Shown: positions 26,693 to 35,534 of the stretch, piece by piece
Layout of the letters: every line of letters begins with the position of its first letter
Position numbering within the stretch: the first letter of the stretch is position 1
Assembly (NCBI GenBank): GCA_965223045.1
Contig: CBDCVN010000013.1
Coordinates: 4,960,001 to 5,024,000 of the forward strand
Direction of reading: 5' to 3'
Origin: CBDCVN01 sp965223045
Lineage (GTDB): Bacteria > Deinococcota > Deinococci > Deinococcales > Trueperaceae
DNA: 64,000 bases
The notes under the pieces: generated by a model
The model's database searches: none
What the model saw: only the letters and a program-made list of their open reading frames with translations
Told to the model about the DNA's origin: nothing
Made by a program: the position numbers and the translations under genes

Positions 26693-27274
26693 ATGGTTGC
26701 TTTAGAACAATTTACAGAAGAGTTCATATCACAAATGCCTCCAAGTACTGTATTTACAACAAAAGATTATGATGCGATTGCAGTGAATCAAGAACTTTTG
26801 CTTGGTCTTGAAGAAAATCTTGTTCAAGGTTTTTATAATACTTTGTTTGATCATTCTAAGACAGCTGCAATTTTCGTAGAAGGAGAACGTCCAGACCGTG
26901 AAGAAACTTTACGAAAATGGTGGCAACGTACAATCAAGGGGCCTTTTGATAATAGTTATTGGATTTGGCAAACACTAGTAGGATTAATCCACGTCAAGCG
27001 TAAAGTAAAGAACACTATGATGATAGCCATGTGGGGGTGGATATTAACGACCCTACGTGAGGAATTAAAGGGTAAGCTTCCAGAAGGAGAAGTAGGAAAA
27101 GTTATGGAGGCTTTTGAAAGGTTGGCAGCAACAGTGCAGGCTCTTACTGCTGAAAGTTACTTAGAACATTACCTGATGGCGTTGCAGAAGTCGACAGGCT
27201 TTGAGCTGTCACTCTTAGATAACTTGGTAGCAACTGAAGTAGAAGCTATTTTAGAAAAGGTTAAGGGGGCCTAG
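26693..27274 (+). CDS. protoglobin-like heme protein
   Basis: 193 residues, a single globin-like helical domain. LVQGFYNTLFDH, ERPDREETLRKWWQRT, YWIWQTLVGLIHVKRKV and MMIAMWGW match the protoglobin (globin-coupled-sensor) fold; the His in GLIHVKR is the probable proximal heme ligand. There is no transducer or cyclase domain attached, so it is a stand-alone protoglobin that may bind O2, CO or NO. It faces away from the deacetylase gene and has its own upstream region. Confidence 0.75.
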   Translation: MVALEQFTEEFISQMPPSTVFTTKDYDAIAVNQELLLGLEENLVQGFYNTLFDHSKTAAIFVEGERPDREETLRKWWQRTIKGPFDNSYWIWQTLVGLIHVKRKVKNTMMIAMWGWILTTLREELKGKLPEGEVGKVMEAFERLAATVQALTAESYLEHYLMALQKSTGFELSLLDNLVATEVEAILEKVKGA

Positions 27275-27342
27275 CTCTAGAATACTAAAGGTTATTCACA
27301 AAAACTCCTGTTGCTCTATAGCTGTCCAGATAAGTCTTTGTA

Positions 27343-28674
27343 TTATATTCCAAACGGATAGGTTTCATCTAATTCCCCACGATGCCAGTGAGGCGTTACT
27401 TTTAACGGCTCTACAGCATTTGTTTTATCAATGTGAATAATGGCATCGAACTGCTTTGGTAATATGGCATGGTAATAGTGGCTCATACGTTCAGTATCGG
27501 GGCTGTAAATAACACCAATAAAACGTTGCAATAGTGGTTCTTGCAAGTGGTCTATAAGTTCTTTATTCTGAAGATTGAGCACAAAGTTCTTTTTCCCTGT
27601 GCGGTGGAATAAATCAGAGTGACTTTTGGGCAAGGCAGGAAGAACAGTTTTGCGTTCCATAGGAGCGCCCCAATCTGAAGCAGCAGTGACTGTCCCATCA
27701 TAAGTTGAGAATCCTATTAAGAAAGCCTCATCATTATATTTCTCTCGTGCTAACTGCCCTATATTTAACTCTCCTCTTTTAGACATTTCTGTCGCTCGAG
27801 CATCCCCAATATGCGAATTATGCGCCCATACCACCAACTTTGCTGGCTTTTTAAGCCGTTTCCCTAAGTGAGCAGCAAGATCCTCAAGAGTTCCCATCAT
27901 GTGTGAGTCACGTAAATTCCAAGAAGATGGCTCTCCCCAGTAAAGTGATCTATAATATTCCTCTGCATCTTTGACTAGCTTGGCATTTTGCTCAACATAG
28001 AAAAATTCGTCCTCGGCTACAAAACCATCTCGCTGGATATATTCAAAGGCATGTTGTCTGAGGTCTATTAACTGCTTTAGAATATCTTCTTCACATGACT
28101 CAGCCAAGCCTGCATCAGTAAGGTAGCCGTAGGTTTGTGGGTCATCCATAAACCTGTCAAGGCAACTATAGCGATTACGAGCACGTTTTGCCGCTTCAGG
28201 GCTAATTATTTTTAAGTAAGCTATAACTGCATTAATGGAGGTGCTCATACTATAAAGATCAAGGCCATAAAAACCAATTGAATACTTATCTCTATAAGCA
28301 TTGTTATGTGCCCTCAACCATTTAACGAAGCGCAGGACTTCTTTATTTTGCCACATCCAAGTAGGAAAACGTTCAAATTTAGATAGCGCTTGCCTAGCAC
28401 CACCACTATGATTACGAGCACTTACATAGCGGTTAACATGATAAGTATCTGGCCAGTCCCCTTCAATAGCAACTGCTGTAAAATCTTTTTCTGTAATAAG
28501 CCTTTGAGTGATCTCTGCGCGTATATGGTAAAATTCCTTTGTTCCATGGCTAGCTTCACCTATTAGAACAAAACGAGCATCACCTATCATTTGCATTAGT
28601 GAATCGTAATCACTTTTAGCCCCAGTTAAAACCTCTGCATTGTTTTTGATAGATTCTATGATTGTTTGATCCAT
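27343..28674 (-). CDS. erythromycin-esterase-family protein
   Basis: 443 residues, full length for the family. FVLIGEASHGTKEFYHIRAEIT holds the catalytic His/Glu region, VVWAHNSHIGDARATEM the second His block, and AVAIEGDWPDTYHVNRYV and the RYFPTWMW-like region (FERFPTWMWQNKEV) are typical. Members outside the clinical Ere enzymes have unknown substrates, so drug resistance should not be assumed. It lies 24 bp behind a phosphoribosyltransferase gene; these two families are often adjacent or fused. Confidence 0.9.
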   Translation of the reverse strand: MDQTIIESIKNNAEVLTGAKSDYDSLMQMIGDARFVLIGEASHGTKEFYHIRAEITQRLITEKDFTAVAIEGDWPDTYHVNRYVSARNHSGGARQALSKFERFPTWMWQNKEVLRFVKWLRAHNNAYRDKYSIGFYGLDLYSMSTSINAVIAYLKIISPEAAKRARNRYSCLDRFMDDPQTYGYLTDAGLAESCEEDILKQLIDLRQHAFEYIQRDGFVAEDEFFYVEQNAKLVKDAEEYYRSLYWGEPSSWNLRDSHMMGTLEDLAAHLGKRLKKPAKLVVWAHNSHIGDARATEMSKRGELNIGQLAREKYNDEAFLIGFSTYDGTVTAASDWGAPMERKTVLPALPKSHSDLFHRTGKKNFVLNLQNKELIDHLQEPLLQRFIGVIYSPDTERMSHYYHAILPKQFDAIIHIDKTNAVEPLKVTPHWHRGELDETYPFGI

Positions 28675-28698
28675 GGTATTTTATGCTTTACCTACCTT

Positions 28699-29382
28699 CT
28701 AAAAATTGACATGGTTGTTACCAACTCCATAAAGGGTTACCTGACTTAACAGGTCCAGTACTTCTTGATCACTTGTTTGAGGGAAATGATCATACCACTG
28801 CCCTACAGCATAAAAATCTTCAGGAATAGCTAAGCAAATGATTTTGTCGGCTTCCTGTAAAAGTTCTTCATAGGCTGAATTTGAACTTACAGGAACAGTT
28901 ACAATGATCTGGCCTGCATTTTGCTCTTTTAGTGCAGCTACAGCAGCATGCATAGTTGAACCAGTTGCAAGTCCATCGTCAACCAGAATGACAGTTTTGT
29001 TTTTTACATCAAGTGGGGGCTTGCCAGAGCGATACATAACATTACGACGCTCAAGCTCTTTTTTCTCCTTTATAATGACCTGCTCGATTACCCTTTGGGA
29101 AATGCCCACTTTATTAACCAAATCTTGATCAATAAATACTACATCGCCCATAGCAATTGCTCCCATGGCTGTTTCTTCGTGTCTTGGGATTCCTAACTTA
29201 CGTACCAAGAATACGTCTAAAGGTAAATGTAGTGCCTTTGCTATCTCAAATGCTACAGGCACTCCACCTCGAGGCAAAGCAAGCAAAACAACATCTTTCT
29301 TTGCATACTCAGAAAGTTTTGTAGCCAATTGTTTGCCAGCATCTTTCCTGTCATTAAATTTTATAGTTTTATAGAAGTTCAT
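28699..29382 (-). CDS. phosphoribosyltransferase-family protein
   Basis: 227 residues. TVILVDDGLATGSTMHAAV is the PRPP-binding loop (acidic pair plus GxxTGST), and the N-terminal ALPRGGVPVAFEIA is the conserved PRT hood strand. This subgroup is of unknown substrate and is commonly found next to erythromycin-esterase-like genes, as here. It is probably cotranscribed with that gene. An IS701-like element begins 23 bp upstream of the start codon and has probably displaced the original promoter. Confidence 0.88.
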   Translation of the reverse strand: MNFYKTIKFNDRKDAGKQLATKLSEYAKKDVVLLALPRGGVPVAFEIAKALHLPLDVFLVRKLGIPRHEETAMGAIAMGDVVFIDQDLVNKVGISQRVIEQVIIKEKKELERRNVMYRSGKPPLDVKNKTVILVDDGLATGSTMHAAVAALKEQNAGQIIVTVPVSSNSAYEELLQEADKIICLAIPEDFYAVGQWYDHFPQTSDQEVLDLLSQVTLYGVGNNHVNF

Positions 29383-29405
29383 AATTTTAAAGAGCCTTAA
29401 TATTA

Positions 29406-30925
29406 CAGCGCAATGTCATGGAATATAACTCCTAGACAATATAGCAAGAGTACGTTTTCGATGCGAAGCATAAGCAGTATAATTTCTGCGCTGATAGTAA
29501 CGAATTAGATTTAGTGATTGAGCTATTGTCAATCTAGGTAACGGTATTGCTGCCTTGAGCAGCACTCTTGCCTGTGGCAAAGTTAAAGCTGGAGACTTTT
29601 CTCCTAACATTAAACGCATCCTCACCAGAAAATGATGTGCTAGACAAGTTAATAGTATATGGTGATGCCAACCTAAGTAGCTTCTAGTTTCGTAGTGATC
29701 AAGCCCCAGTTCTTCTTTTGATTCCTCAAACGATGTTTCTATCGGCCATCTCATTCCACTTAGCCACACTAATGTTTCTAGGCTGACTTCTTCTGAGTCA
29801 TTGCACAAATAATAGCTTATCTCTCTTTTCTCATTTAGGTTACGCCGAATTACCAACCACAGTTCCACTGGCTCTTCTTCTCCCCTTGTTTCCCATATTC
29901 GCTCAAAGGCAAATTCACATACTATTGGCCCTTTACTTCCTTCTTTCACTACATGTTTACTCCATTTTTCTGCTTCTATTTCCTTTGCTAACTCATCTAT
30001 CCGTATTGATTCAATATTTGCCCTTGCTAGTTTCGGCTTCCTTCCCCTACCTTTATATTCAGGTACCTTGACCTCTGGCTTCTCCTTGTATACCTGCGTA
30101 TCGCAAGATACTGCTGTAAAGTACTTTTTTCCTAATTCAGCTACTCCATCTCTAAACTCGATATTATTTCCATACAATGCATCTGCTAGCACATATTCAA
30201 AGCTCAAATGCCCTCTCTCTTCTGTCTTTTTTATCATTCCTAACGCTATTTCTGGTTTGGTTCTAAATTCTAGATCCTTTGGCACTCCACATTCTTCCCT
30301 TTTTTGTTCATGCTCTTTATCAAACCATTGTTCTGGTAAGTACAACTGCCCTTCTGTTAAGGTATGTCCTTTGTTACTGGCATACCCTAGGTATACTCCT
30401 ACTTGACTGTTCTCCACTTTTCCTACTGATCCACAATATTGCCTTGCTACTCCTACTGAGCTTTTTCCTTGTTTTACATTCCCTGATTCATCAACTATCA
30501 GTACTCCATCATTACCTAAACTTTCTGCAATAAGTTTTTGATGCGTGTCAATCACAGGTTCTAACTGCCAAGGGCTTTGTCCTACAAAGTTTTGCATGCT
30601 ACGGACATTCAGTCCTATTGATAGTGCCATTGCTTCTATATTTTTTCGATCAAGGTTGCTTAACAAACCTTTTAGATAATGTCCTGTCCAGATCAAACTT
30701 TCAGGTCGTTTAAATGCTTCTTCAAACTCTGCTACGTATTCTTTGAGTTCTTTTGCTAGCGCTTCTATATCTGCTTCAACTAAGTTGCATTCTGGAGGAC
30801 TTAAATTTACGGCCTCTTCTAATATTTCATTGTGTGCTTTATAAATGTTTTTCATAGCCTTAATTTATTATTCACACTCGCACTTTTTTCGCACTTCCCC
30901 TTACTTAATATGCAACATTGCGCTG
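29406..30925 (-). mobile_element. IS701-family insertion sequence, copy 1, about 1520 bp
   Basis: Inverted ends CAGCGCAATGT and ACATTGCGCTG. The target repeat is hard to fix because the flanks are also symmetrical (TAATATTA on both sides). A second copy of the same length lies at 50339-51858. By eye, the transposases differ by a single residue (His against Arg in the HLSFEY motif). Confidence 0.88.
29416..30855 (-). CDS. IS701-family transposase
   Basis: 479 residues, intact. The N-terminal region with ARRF-like helices is followed by GVLIVDESGNVKQGKSSVGVARQYCGSVGKVENSQVGV shortened here to its motif VDESG (first Asp), YVLADALYGNN (second Asp) and WPIETSFEESKEELGLDHYETRS-type block (Glu in IETSFEESKEELG). 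These are diagnostic for IS701. It is nearly identical to the copy at 50349-51788. Confidence 0.93.
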   Translation of the reverse strand: MKNIYKAHNEILEEAVNLSPPECNLVEADIEALAKELKEYVAEFEEAFKRPESLIWTGHYLKGLLSNLDRKNIEAMALSIGLNVRSMQNFVGQSPWQLEPVIDTHQKLIAESLGNDGVLIVDESGNVKQGKSSVGVARQYCGSVGKVENSQVGVYLGYASNKGHTLTEGQLYLPEQWFDKEHEQKREECGVPKDLEFRTKPEIALGMIKKTEERGHLSFEYVLADALYGNNIEFRDGVAELGKKYFTAVSCDTQVYKEKPEVKVPEYKGRGRKPKLARANIESIRIDELAKEIEAEKWSKHVVKEGSKGPIVCEFAFERIWETRGEEEPVELWLVIRRNLNEKREISYYLCNDSEEVSLETLVWLSGMRWPIETSFEESKEELGLDHYETRSYLGWHHHILLTCLAHHFLVRMRLMLGEKSPALTLPQARVLLKAAIPLPRLTIAQSLNLIRYYQRRNYTAYASHRKRTLAILSRSYIP

Positions 30926-31073
30926 TAATATTAACATTTCAGTATATTCACCAAAGTTTTTTGGTGCTTACCACCTAGAGACATTATAGGAACCTCACTT
31001 GACTTAATTCATCAGCAGAACTCCGACACTTTTTGTAGGATTTTATCTGACAAAATAAGATTTAGTAGTCAAC

Positions 31074-31823
31074 TTATCCAATAGGACCCCACAAAACATG
31101 CCAAACTACATCTGTCCAAAAGTGGATACCTACGGCTGCCAGAAACCCATTTTTCCTTAAAAAATAAGCAGTCAAAAATGAGAGAACTCCATTTAACACA
31201 AATATCTCAAGCCAAATTGCTACAGGCACATCTTGTGCAGACTCGAGCCCTAAAATCAGAATAGTTGAGGGCAGATGCCCTATTGCAAACAATAATGCTG
31301 AAACAGTTGTCACACTCCAGAAAATAGCTTCTTGTTGCTTGCCTTTTAAAATGACTCGAGCCACCAACCAAAACCAAAAAGGAATGAAGAATAATCTGAA
31401 GATGACTTCCTCACCAATACCTGCACTGAGAGAGGCAACAATAGAGGTGGGAAAAGGCGGATGTGGTATGCTTCTGAGTGAGTGAAAGTCTTGAAGTATA
31501 GCATCTACTACAATAAAAAATGCACCTGTACTCATCCCAATAAAGGTAGGAATAATAAAGCGCTGGGCATTTGAGACTTGTTTGTCCCAAATATCAGCGA
31601 AATCCAAACGCCTTGCCAGTTGCAAACCAATGAAGCCTAGAACACCATAAACTATTAACACAATTCCTGCATTCACAAGTGCCAGCAGAGGTTTGGATGC
31701 TGGCAAATCTTGGGGCATTGGCAAGAAATTGCCTTGTGGCAAAAATATGGTGAGGGCTGATAGGATTGCAAGTAAGATGATGAGTGCCCAGTAAATTTTG
31801 CTGGAGAGTGAGTTTATTCTCAT
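31074..31823 (-). CDS. CPBP-family intramembrane metalloprotease
   Basis: 249 residues with six to seven hydrophobic segments. Motif 1 is GIGEEVIFRLFFIPF (Glu-Glu-x3-Arg), motif 2 LLFAIGHLPS (His) and motif 3 VGIHFWTDVVWHVLW (His), as in the CAAX-protease/bacteriocin-processing family. It may process prenylated or other membrane substrates or play a role in immunity; the substrate is unknown. It stands alone, upstream of and divergent from hisZ. Confidence 0.87.
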   Translation of the reverse strand: MRINSLSSKIYWALIILLAILSALTIFLPQGNFLPMPQDLPASKPLLALVNAGIVLIVYGVLGFIGLQLARRLDFADIWDKQVSNAQRFIIPTFIGMSTGAFFIVVDAILQDFHSLRSIPHPPFPTSIVASLSAGIGEEVIFRLFFIPFWFWLVARVILKGKQQEAIFWSVTTVSALLFAIGHLPSTILILGLESAQDVPVAIWLEIFVLNGVLSFLTAYFLRKNGFLAAVGIHFWTDVVWHVLWGPIG

Positions 31824-32046
31824 AACTTCCTATCAAATAGTTAATAAGGAGTGGCTTAAGTACTCCGAAATTTACTTAATTACTAGCTTACTTACTTTTT
31901 GACATAGTTCTATAATCCTTATGACTAACACTGATGAAATTTCAACAGGGATTTGAGGACACATTTGAATTTTTCATATTTTTGAGCGAGCCAAGAGAAA
32001 AGTAACTCCATATTAGGCTTGGCAAAGGCAGGTTAAACTGTAGATT

Positions 32047-33216
32047 ATGAACTTTACGCCTCCCGATGGCACTCATTACACCTTGCCAGCAGCTCATAAA
32101 TTACGTTTTAGACTTATAAACACTCTAAAAAAGCTTTATGAAAGTTGGGGTTATAAGGAAGTAGATGTGCCAGTACTCGAGCACTATCAACCAAACCACC
32201 CCTCTAACAACAAATCATTCAAATTAAGTGACCGTGACAGCGGAGTTCTTAGTTTAAGAGCAGATTTTACACCTGCTATTGCAAATCTGGTTAGACTTCA
32301 TTATCCCAACTCTAATGAACCTTTGCGTTTTCAATATAGTGGTAAGCTATGGCAAACCATTGCCCCAGACATGATGCGCACTCGTGAGTTTACTCAGGTA
32401 GGAGTGGAGCTTGTTGGTGTTAGCAACGCTCGAGCTGATGCTGAATTGATTTACTTAGCAAGGGAATCACTGCGTGCTATTGATTTAACGCCACGTATTG
32501 AAATTGGCAATCCCGGCTTTGTAAAAGCACTTTTTGATGTGGCTGAAATACCTCCAGAGGACCATAATTTGTTTGCTCAAATTATTGATCGTAAAGACTT
32601 AGGTACTTTGCAAGAAAAGCTTGAACCGCTTAATGCCTCTGCGAGAGTCAAGAATGTATTAATTAAACTTATTGATCTATATGGTGATGTTGCAACTGCA
32701 ACTCTTAAAGAAGCTCGATCGCTAGCCATATGGCCAGAAGCTAGAAAGGCTATAGAACGTTTGGTGGAAGTTATTGAGCAGTTTGAAAACAAAAGTGAGC
32801 TGCTAATTAATCTAGGCATGGCTAGGCGACTTAGTTACTATACAGGAGTGACTTTCAGGGCTTACACCCCCAACTTTGGTCAGCCTCTTTTAGGTGGTGG
32901 TCGTTATGATGGTGACATGTTACCTTATGCTGCTGGTTTTGCTATAGGTCTAGAGCGTATGGTAAAAGCTTTAACGAAAGAAGAGTCAGCAAATGCACCC
33001 TTGGTACTCTCTAATGATGATATGGCAGCACAAATTTTAAGAGATAAAGGTTATATAGTAATAAGAGCGTTAGAAAATGATGAAACAAATATGTGTGATT
33101 ATGCCTGCCAGCAAGGTATTCCTTATGTGTTAACACAACAAGGTCTTAAACCTTTAGTAGATAATCCACCTAATCTAGCACACTTAAAAGCTTTACTTGG
33201 AGGGGTAAATGAGTAA
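32047..33216 (+). CDS. hisZ: ATP phosphoribosyltransferase regulatory subunit HisZ
   Basis: 389 residues, a class II HisRS-like protein without tRNA-charging function. It shows FTPPDGTHYTLP at the start, SLRADFTPAIANLVR (motif region), MRTREFTQVGVELVG (motif 2) and GGGRYDGDM with AAGFAIGLERM (motif 3). HisZ is needed by the short HisG for histidine feedback and activity. It overlaps hisG by 8 bp, so the two are coupled. No other his genes lie in the window. A fragment of a second hisZ-like sequence lies at 1163-1224. Confidence 0.93.
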   Translation: MNFTPPDGTHYTLPAAHKLRFRLINTLKKLYESWGYKEVDVPVLEHYQPNHPSNNKSFKLSDRDSGVLSLRADFTPAIANLVRLHYPNSNEPLRFQYSGKLWQTIAPDMMRTREFTQVGVELVGVSNARADAELIYLARESLRAIDLTPRIEIGNPGFVKALFDVAEIPPEDHNLFAQIIDRKDLGTLQEKLEPLNASARVKNVLIKLIDLYGDVATATLKEARSLAIWPEARKAIERLVEVIEQFENKSELLINLGMARRLSYYTGVTFRAYTPNFGQPLLGGGRYDGDMLPYAAGFAIGLERMVKALTKEESANAPLVLSNDDMAAQILRDKGYIVIRALENDETNMCDYACQQGIPYVLTQQGLKPLVDNPPNLAHLKALLGGVNE

Positions 33217-33817
33217 CAAACTTACTATTGCTTTACCAAAAGGGAGAGTAATGACTAAAAGTTTGGAGGTGCTTAAGTCAGCAGGTTTAAATCTTGCACT
33301 TAATGGCAATAAGCGTACTATGCGTCATGAAACTAATGATGGCCTAGTAATTGAAATGCGTAATGCTGATGTGCCTACTTATGTAGAGCTTGGTGTAGCA
33401 GACATAGGAATAGTAGGCAAGGATGTGTTGCGCGAGAGTAGATGTGATGTTTATGAGCCAGTAGACTTAGGATTTGCTAAGTGTCGTATGGCTCTTATTC
33501 GCGTTAGGGGAGACTCGACACCCATTGAGCGGGTAGCGAGTAAGTATCCCAACATTACCTTAGATTACTTGCGGAAAAAAGGACTAGCCCTAGAGATAGT
33601 CAAACTTGCAGGTAATGTAGAACTTGCTTGTTTAACAGGTTTAGCAAATGCTGTGGTTGATATTGTTGAAACAGGCAGCACTTTGCAAGCCAATGACTTA
33701 AAAGAAATAGAGATTCTTTTTCAATCTTCAGCTCGTTTAATAGTTAACCGCGCTGCCCTAAAAACAAAATCTAGGCAAATTCGTCCTTTGATCGATGCTT
33801 TGAGGGATGGCTGTTAG
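33209..33817 (+). CDS. hisG: ATP phosphoribosyltransferase, short form HisG
   Basis: 202 residues, the short HisG lacking the C-terminal regulatory domain. It catalyses ATP plus PRPP to phosphoribosyl-ATP, the first step of histidine synthesis. LTIALPKGRV at the N-terminus, DVPTYVELGVADIGIVGKD in the middle and VVDIVETGSTLQAN (PRPP loop) are all present. Short HisG needs HisZ, which directly precedes it. Apart from the neighbouring aat gene there is no further operon. Confidence 0.95.
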   Translation: MSNKLTIALPKGRVMTKSLEVLKSAGLNLALNGNKRTMRHETNDGLVIEMRNADVPTYVELGVADIGIVGKDVLRESRCDVYEPVDLGFAKCRMALIRVRGDSTPIERVASKYPNITLDYLRKKGLALEIVKLAGNVELACLTGLANAVVDIVETGSTLQANDLKEIEILFQSSARLIVNRAALKTKSRQIRPLIDALRDGC

Positions 33818-33836
33818 TACTTTGGAGAAATATTAA

Positions 33837-34436
33837 GTGAGACAAAAAATTACTCCCCAAATGCTTTTAAACGCTTATTGCCAAGGAATTTTCCCTATGC
33901 ATCATCCAGAAGAGGATGCTATTTATTGGTATGACCCTGATCCTCGAGCTATTATTCCACTTGAGCGTTACCACATCCCAAAACGCTTACAGCGCACAAT
34001 AAAGCAAGGCAAGTTTGAGATTCGCCTTAATACTGCCTTTACTAAAGTAATGGAAAAATGCGCTGAGTCTACTCCTAAACGAAAAGGAACTTGGATTAAC
34101 CAAGAGCTTATTGAACTCTATACTACTCTGCACACTAATGGCTTTGCTCATAGCCTAGAAGTTTACCTAGAGGATAGTTTGGTAGGTGGAATTTATGGTG
34201 TGAGTGTGGGAGGATTCTTTGCTGGAGAGAGTATGTTTAGCTGTATTCGTGACAGCAGCAAGGTAGCACTTGTAACACTAATACAACTTTTAAGAAAGTG
34301 TAACTTTGTGCTGTTTGATGTGCAGTTTATAACCCCTCACCTAAAGCAATTTGGAACTATTGAAATCTCTAGAGAGGTTTATCAGCAGCACTTAGCAGAT
34401 GCTTTAAGCAGGCCTTTCTCACCTTTAGGGCTTTAG
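33837..34436 (+). CDS. aat: leucyl/phenylalanyl-tRNA-protein transferase
   Basis: 199 residues starting with GTG, 19 bp after hisG, with a GGAGAA ribosome site. It transfers Leu or Phe from aminoacyl-tRNA to proteins with N-terminal Arg or Lys, marking them for ClpAP (N-degron pathway). AIYWYDPDPRAIIPLE, VGGIYGVSVGGFFAGESMF and SKVALVTLIQLL are the family's characteristic blocks, and the length is normal for shorter Aat proteins. The 3' end overlaps the convergent M23 peptidase gene by 4 bp. Confidence 0.95.
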   Translation: MRQKITPQMLLNAYCQGIFPMHHPEEDAIYWYDPDPRAIIPLERYHIPKRLQRTIKQGKFEIRLNTAFTKVMEKCAESTPKRKGTWINQELIELYTTLHTNGFAHSLEVYLEDSLVGGIYGVSVGGFFAGESMFSCIRDSSKVALVTLIQLLRKCNFVLFDVQFITPHLKQFGTIEISREVYQQHLADALSRPFSPLGL

Positions 34437-35260
34437 CTCTTAGTTGTTTTTGCTTGCTCCAAAGAATTGTGATTTTTAACAGCAGCTCCTTGCTCTGGCC
34501 CTAATAAGTAATCTATAGGATTAACAGCTTTACCATCTATATGAACCTCGAAATGTAAGTGTGGTCCTGTAGTAAAACCAGTGCTACCTACCTCACCAAG
34601 CTTTTCACCTTGGCTAATTTGTTGTCCTTCGTTAACTGAAATGCGGCTCATATGTGCATATCTTGTTTCGCTGCCATCAAGGTGGCTTACAAAAACTACT
34701 TGACCATAACCACCCTGCCAACTAGCATAAGTGACTATGCCACTTTGACTTGCTAAAATAGGTGTACCAGCAATAGCGGCAATATCAACACCATAGTGAA
34801 AGTCTTTACTTGCTCCTAAGTAACGGATTCCAAAAGTAGAAGTGATAATACCTTGCTTAGTAAGGGGCCATTTATAATCTAGGGAAATTCCTGCATTTAA
34901 ACTCATATTAGATTTTGTATTTATAGAGTCGGAAATTAACTTTACTTGGGGCATAGGTATGGGGATAGGTATGGGATGCCTCAAATTTATTAGAGAACTA
35001 GTTACGCTGTTAGTGACAGATAAATCTGAGTTCGTGGTATTTTTAAGGAGAGCACTTTCAGGTGGGGAATAAGCTCGAGCTACTCCAAAGCCACTATCAA
35101 AATCGCTGATTTCCATTACCTCTACAGTAATACCCTTACTTATGGTAGTTACAGGCTTAGAATTATTTAGATCAATATATTGTTTTAGCTTTAAACCTTG
35201 GAGGCTTAGCCAAGGGGAGAGTATAAATACGAAACCAATAGTAAACATAGCTTTTGACAT
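34433..35260 (-). CDS. M23-family metalloendopeptidase (LytM domain)
   Basis: 275 residues with an N-terminal membrane or signal segment (residues 3-18) and a long Ser/Asn-rich linker. A complete LytM domain follows: DFHYGVDIAAIAGTPI (His-x3-Asp zinc ligands), TRYAHMSRI and GPHLHFEVHIDGK (His-x-His). It probably cleaves peptidoglycan cross-links during cell growth or division. It sits alone on the minus strand, and its upstream region faces the aminotransferase gene. Confidence 0.9.
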   Translation of the reverse strand: MSKAMFTIGFVFILSPWLSLQGLKLKQYIDLNNSKPVTTISKGITVEVMEISDFDSGFGVARAYSPPESALLKNTTNSDLSVTNSVTSSLINLRHPIPIPIPMPQVKLISDSINTKSNMSLNAGISLDYKWPLTKQGIITSTFGIRYLGASKDFHYGVDIAAIAGTPILASQSGIVTYASWQGGYGQVVFVSHLDGSETRYAHMSRISVNEGQQISQGEKLGEVGSTGFTTGPHLHFEVHIDGKAVNPIDYLLGPEQGAAVKNHNSLEQAKTTKS

Positions 35261-35465
35261 AACCTTAGTAAGTTTAGGGCAAGGCTTTAGGTTGACACAT
35301 GAAAAAAAGTTAATGAATCTTTCAAATATGCTTACTTCTTCACATAAAGCTTTACAAATCAGTATTTTTTTAGTAAGCTTTTAGCTAATGATGTTGTTAG
35401 ACTTTACTCGAGCATTTTAACTAGTAACATCCTCATTAGAATTGAGTATGTTGCTTAATAGAAGT

Positions 35466-35496
35466 GACCCATCAATATTTGATGCGGTCGTTTTTT
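35466..35496 (+). terminator. rho-independent hairpin in the aminotransferase leader
   Basis: GACC...ATCAA and TTGAT...GGTC (35466-35489) form a bulged stem followed by GTTTTTT. It points rightward and ends about 38 bases before the ATG at 35535, with no rightward gene directly upstream. It may be an attenuator of the aminotransferase gene or a terminator for distant transcription from aat. Confidence 0.6.
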
Positions 35497-35534
35497 ATTG
35501 TATTAAAGTCAAGTCCTAAATAGGATGTGTTTAT

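Noticed and set aside
27343..28674. Macrolide resistance gene
   Set aside because: Only family-level similarity; environmental members of this family are not shown to act on macrolides.
31895..31920. TTGACA close to TATAAT upstream of hisZ
   Set aside because: The two boxes are only 6 bases apart, not 16-18, so they do not form a standard promoter.
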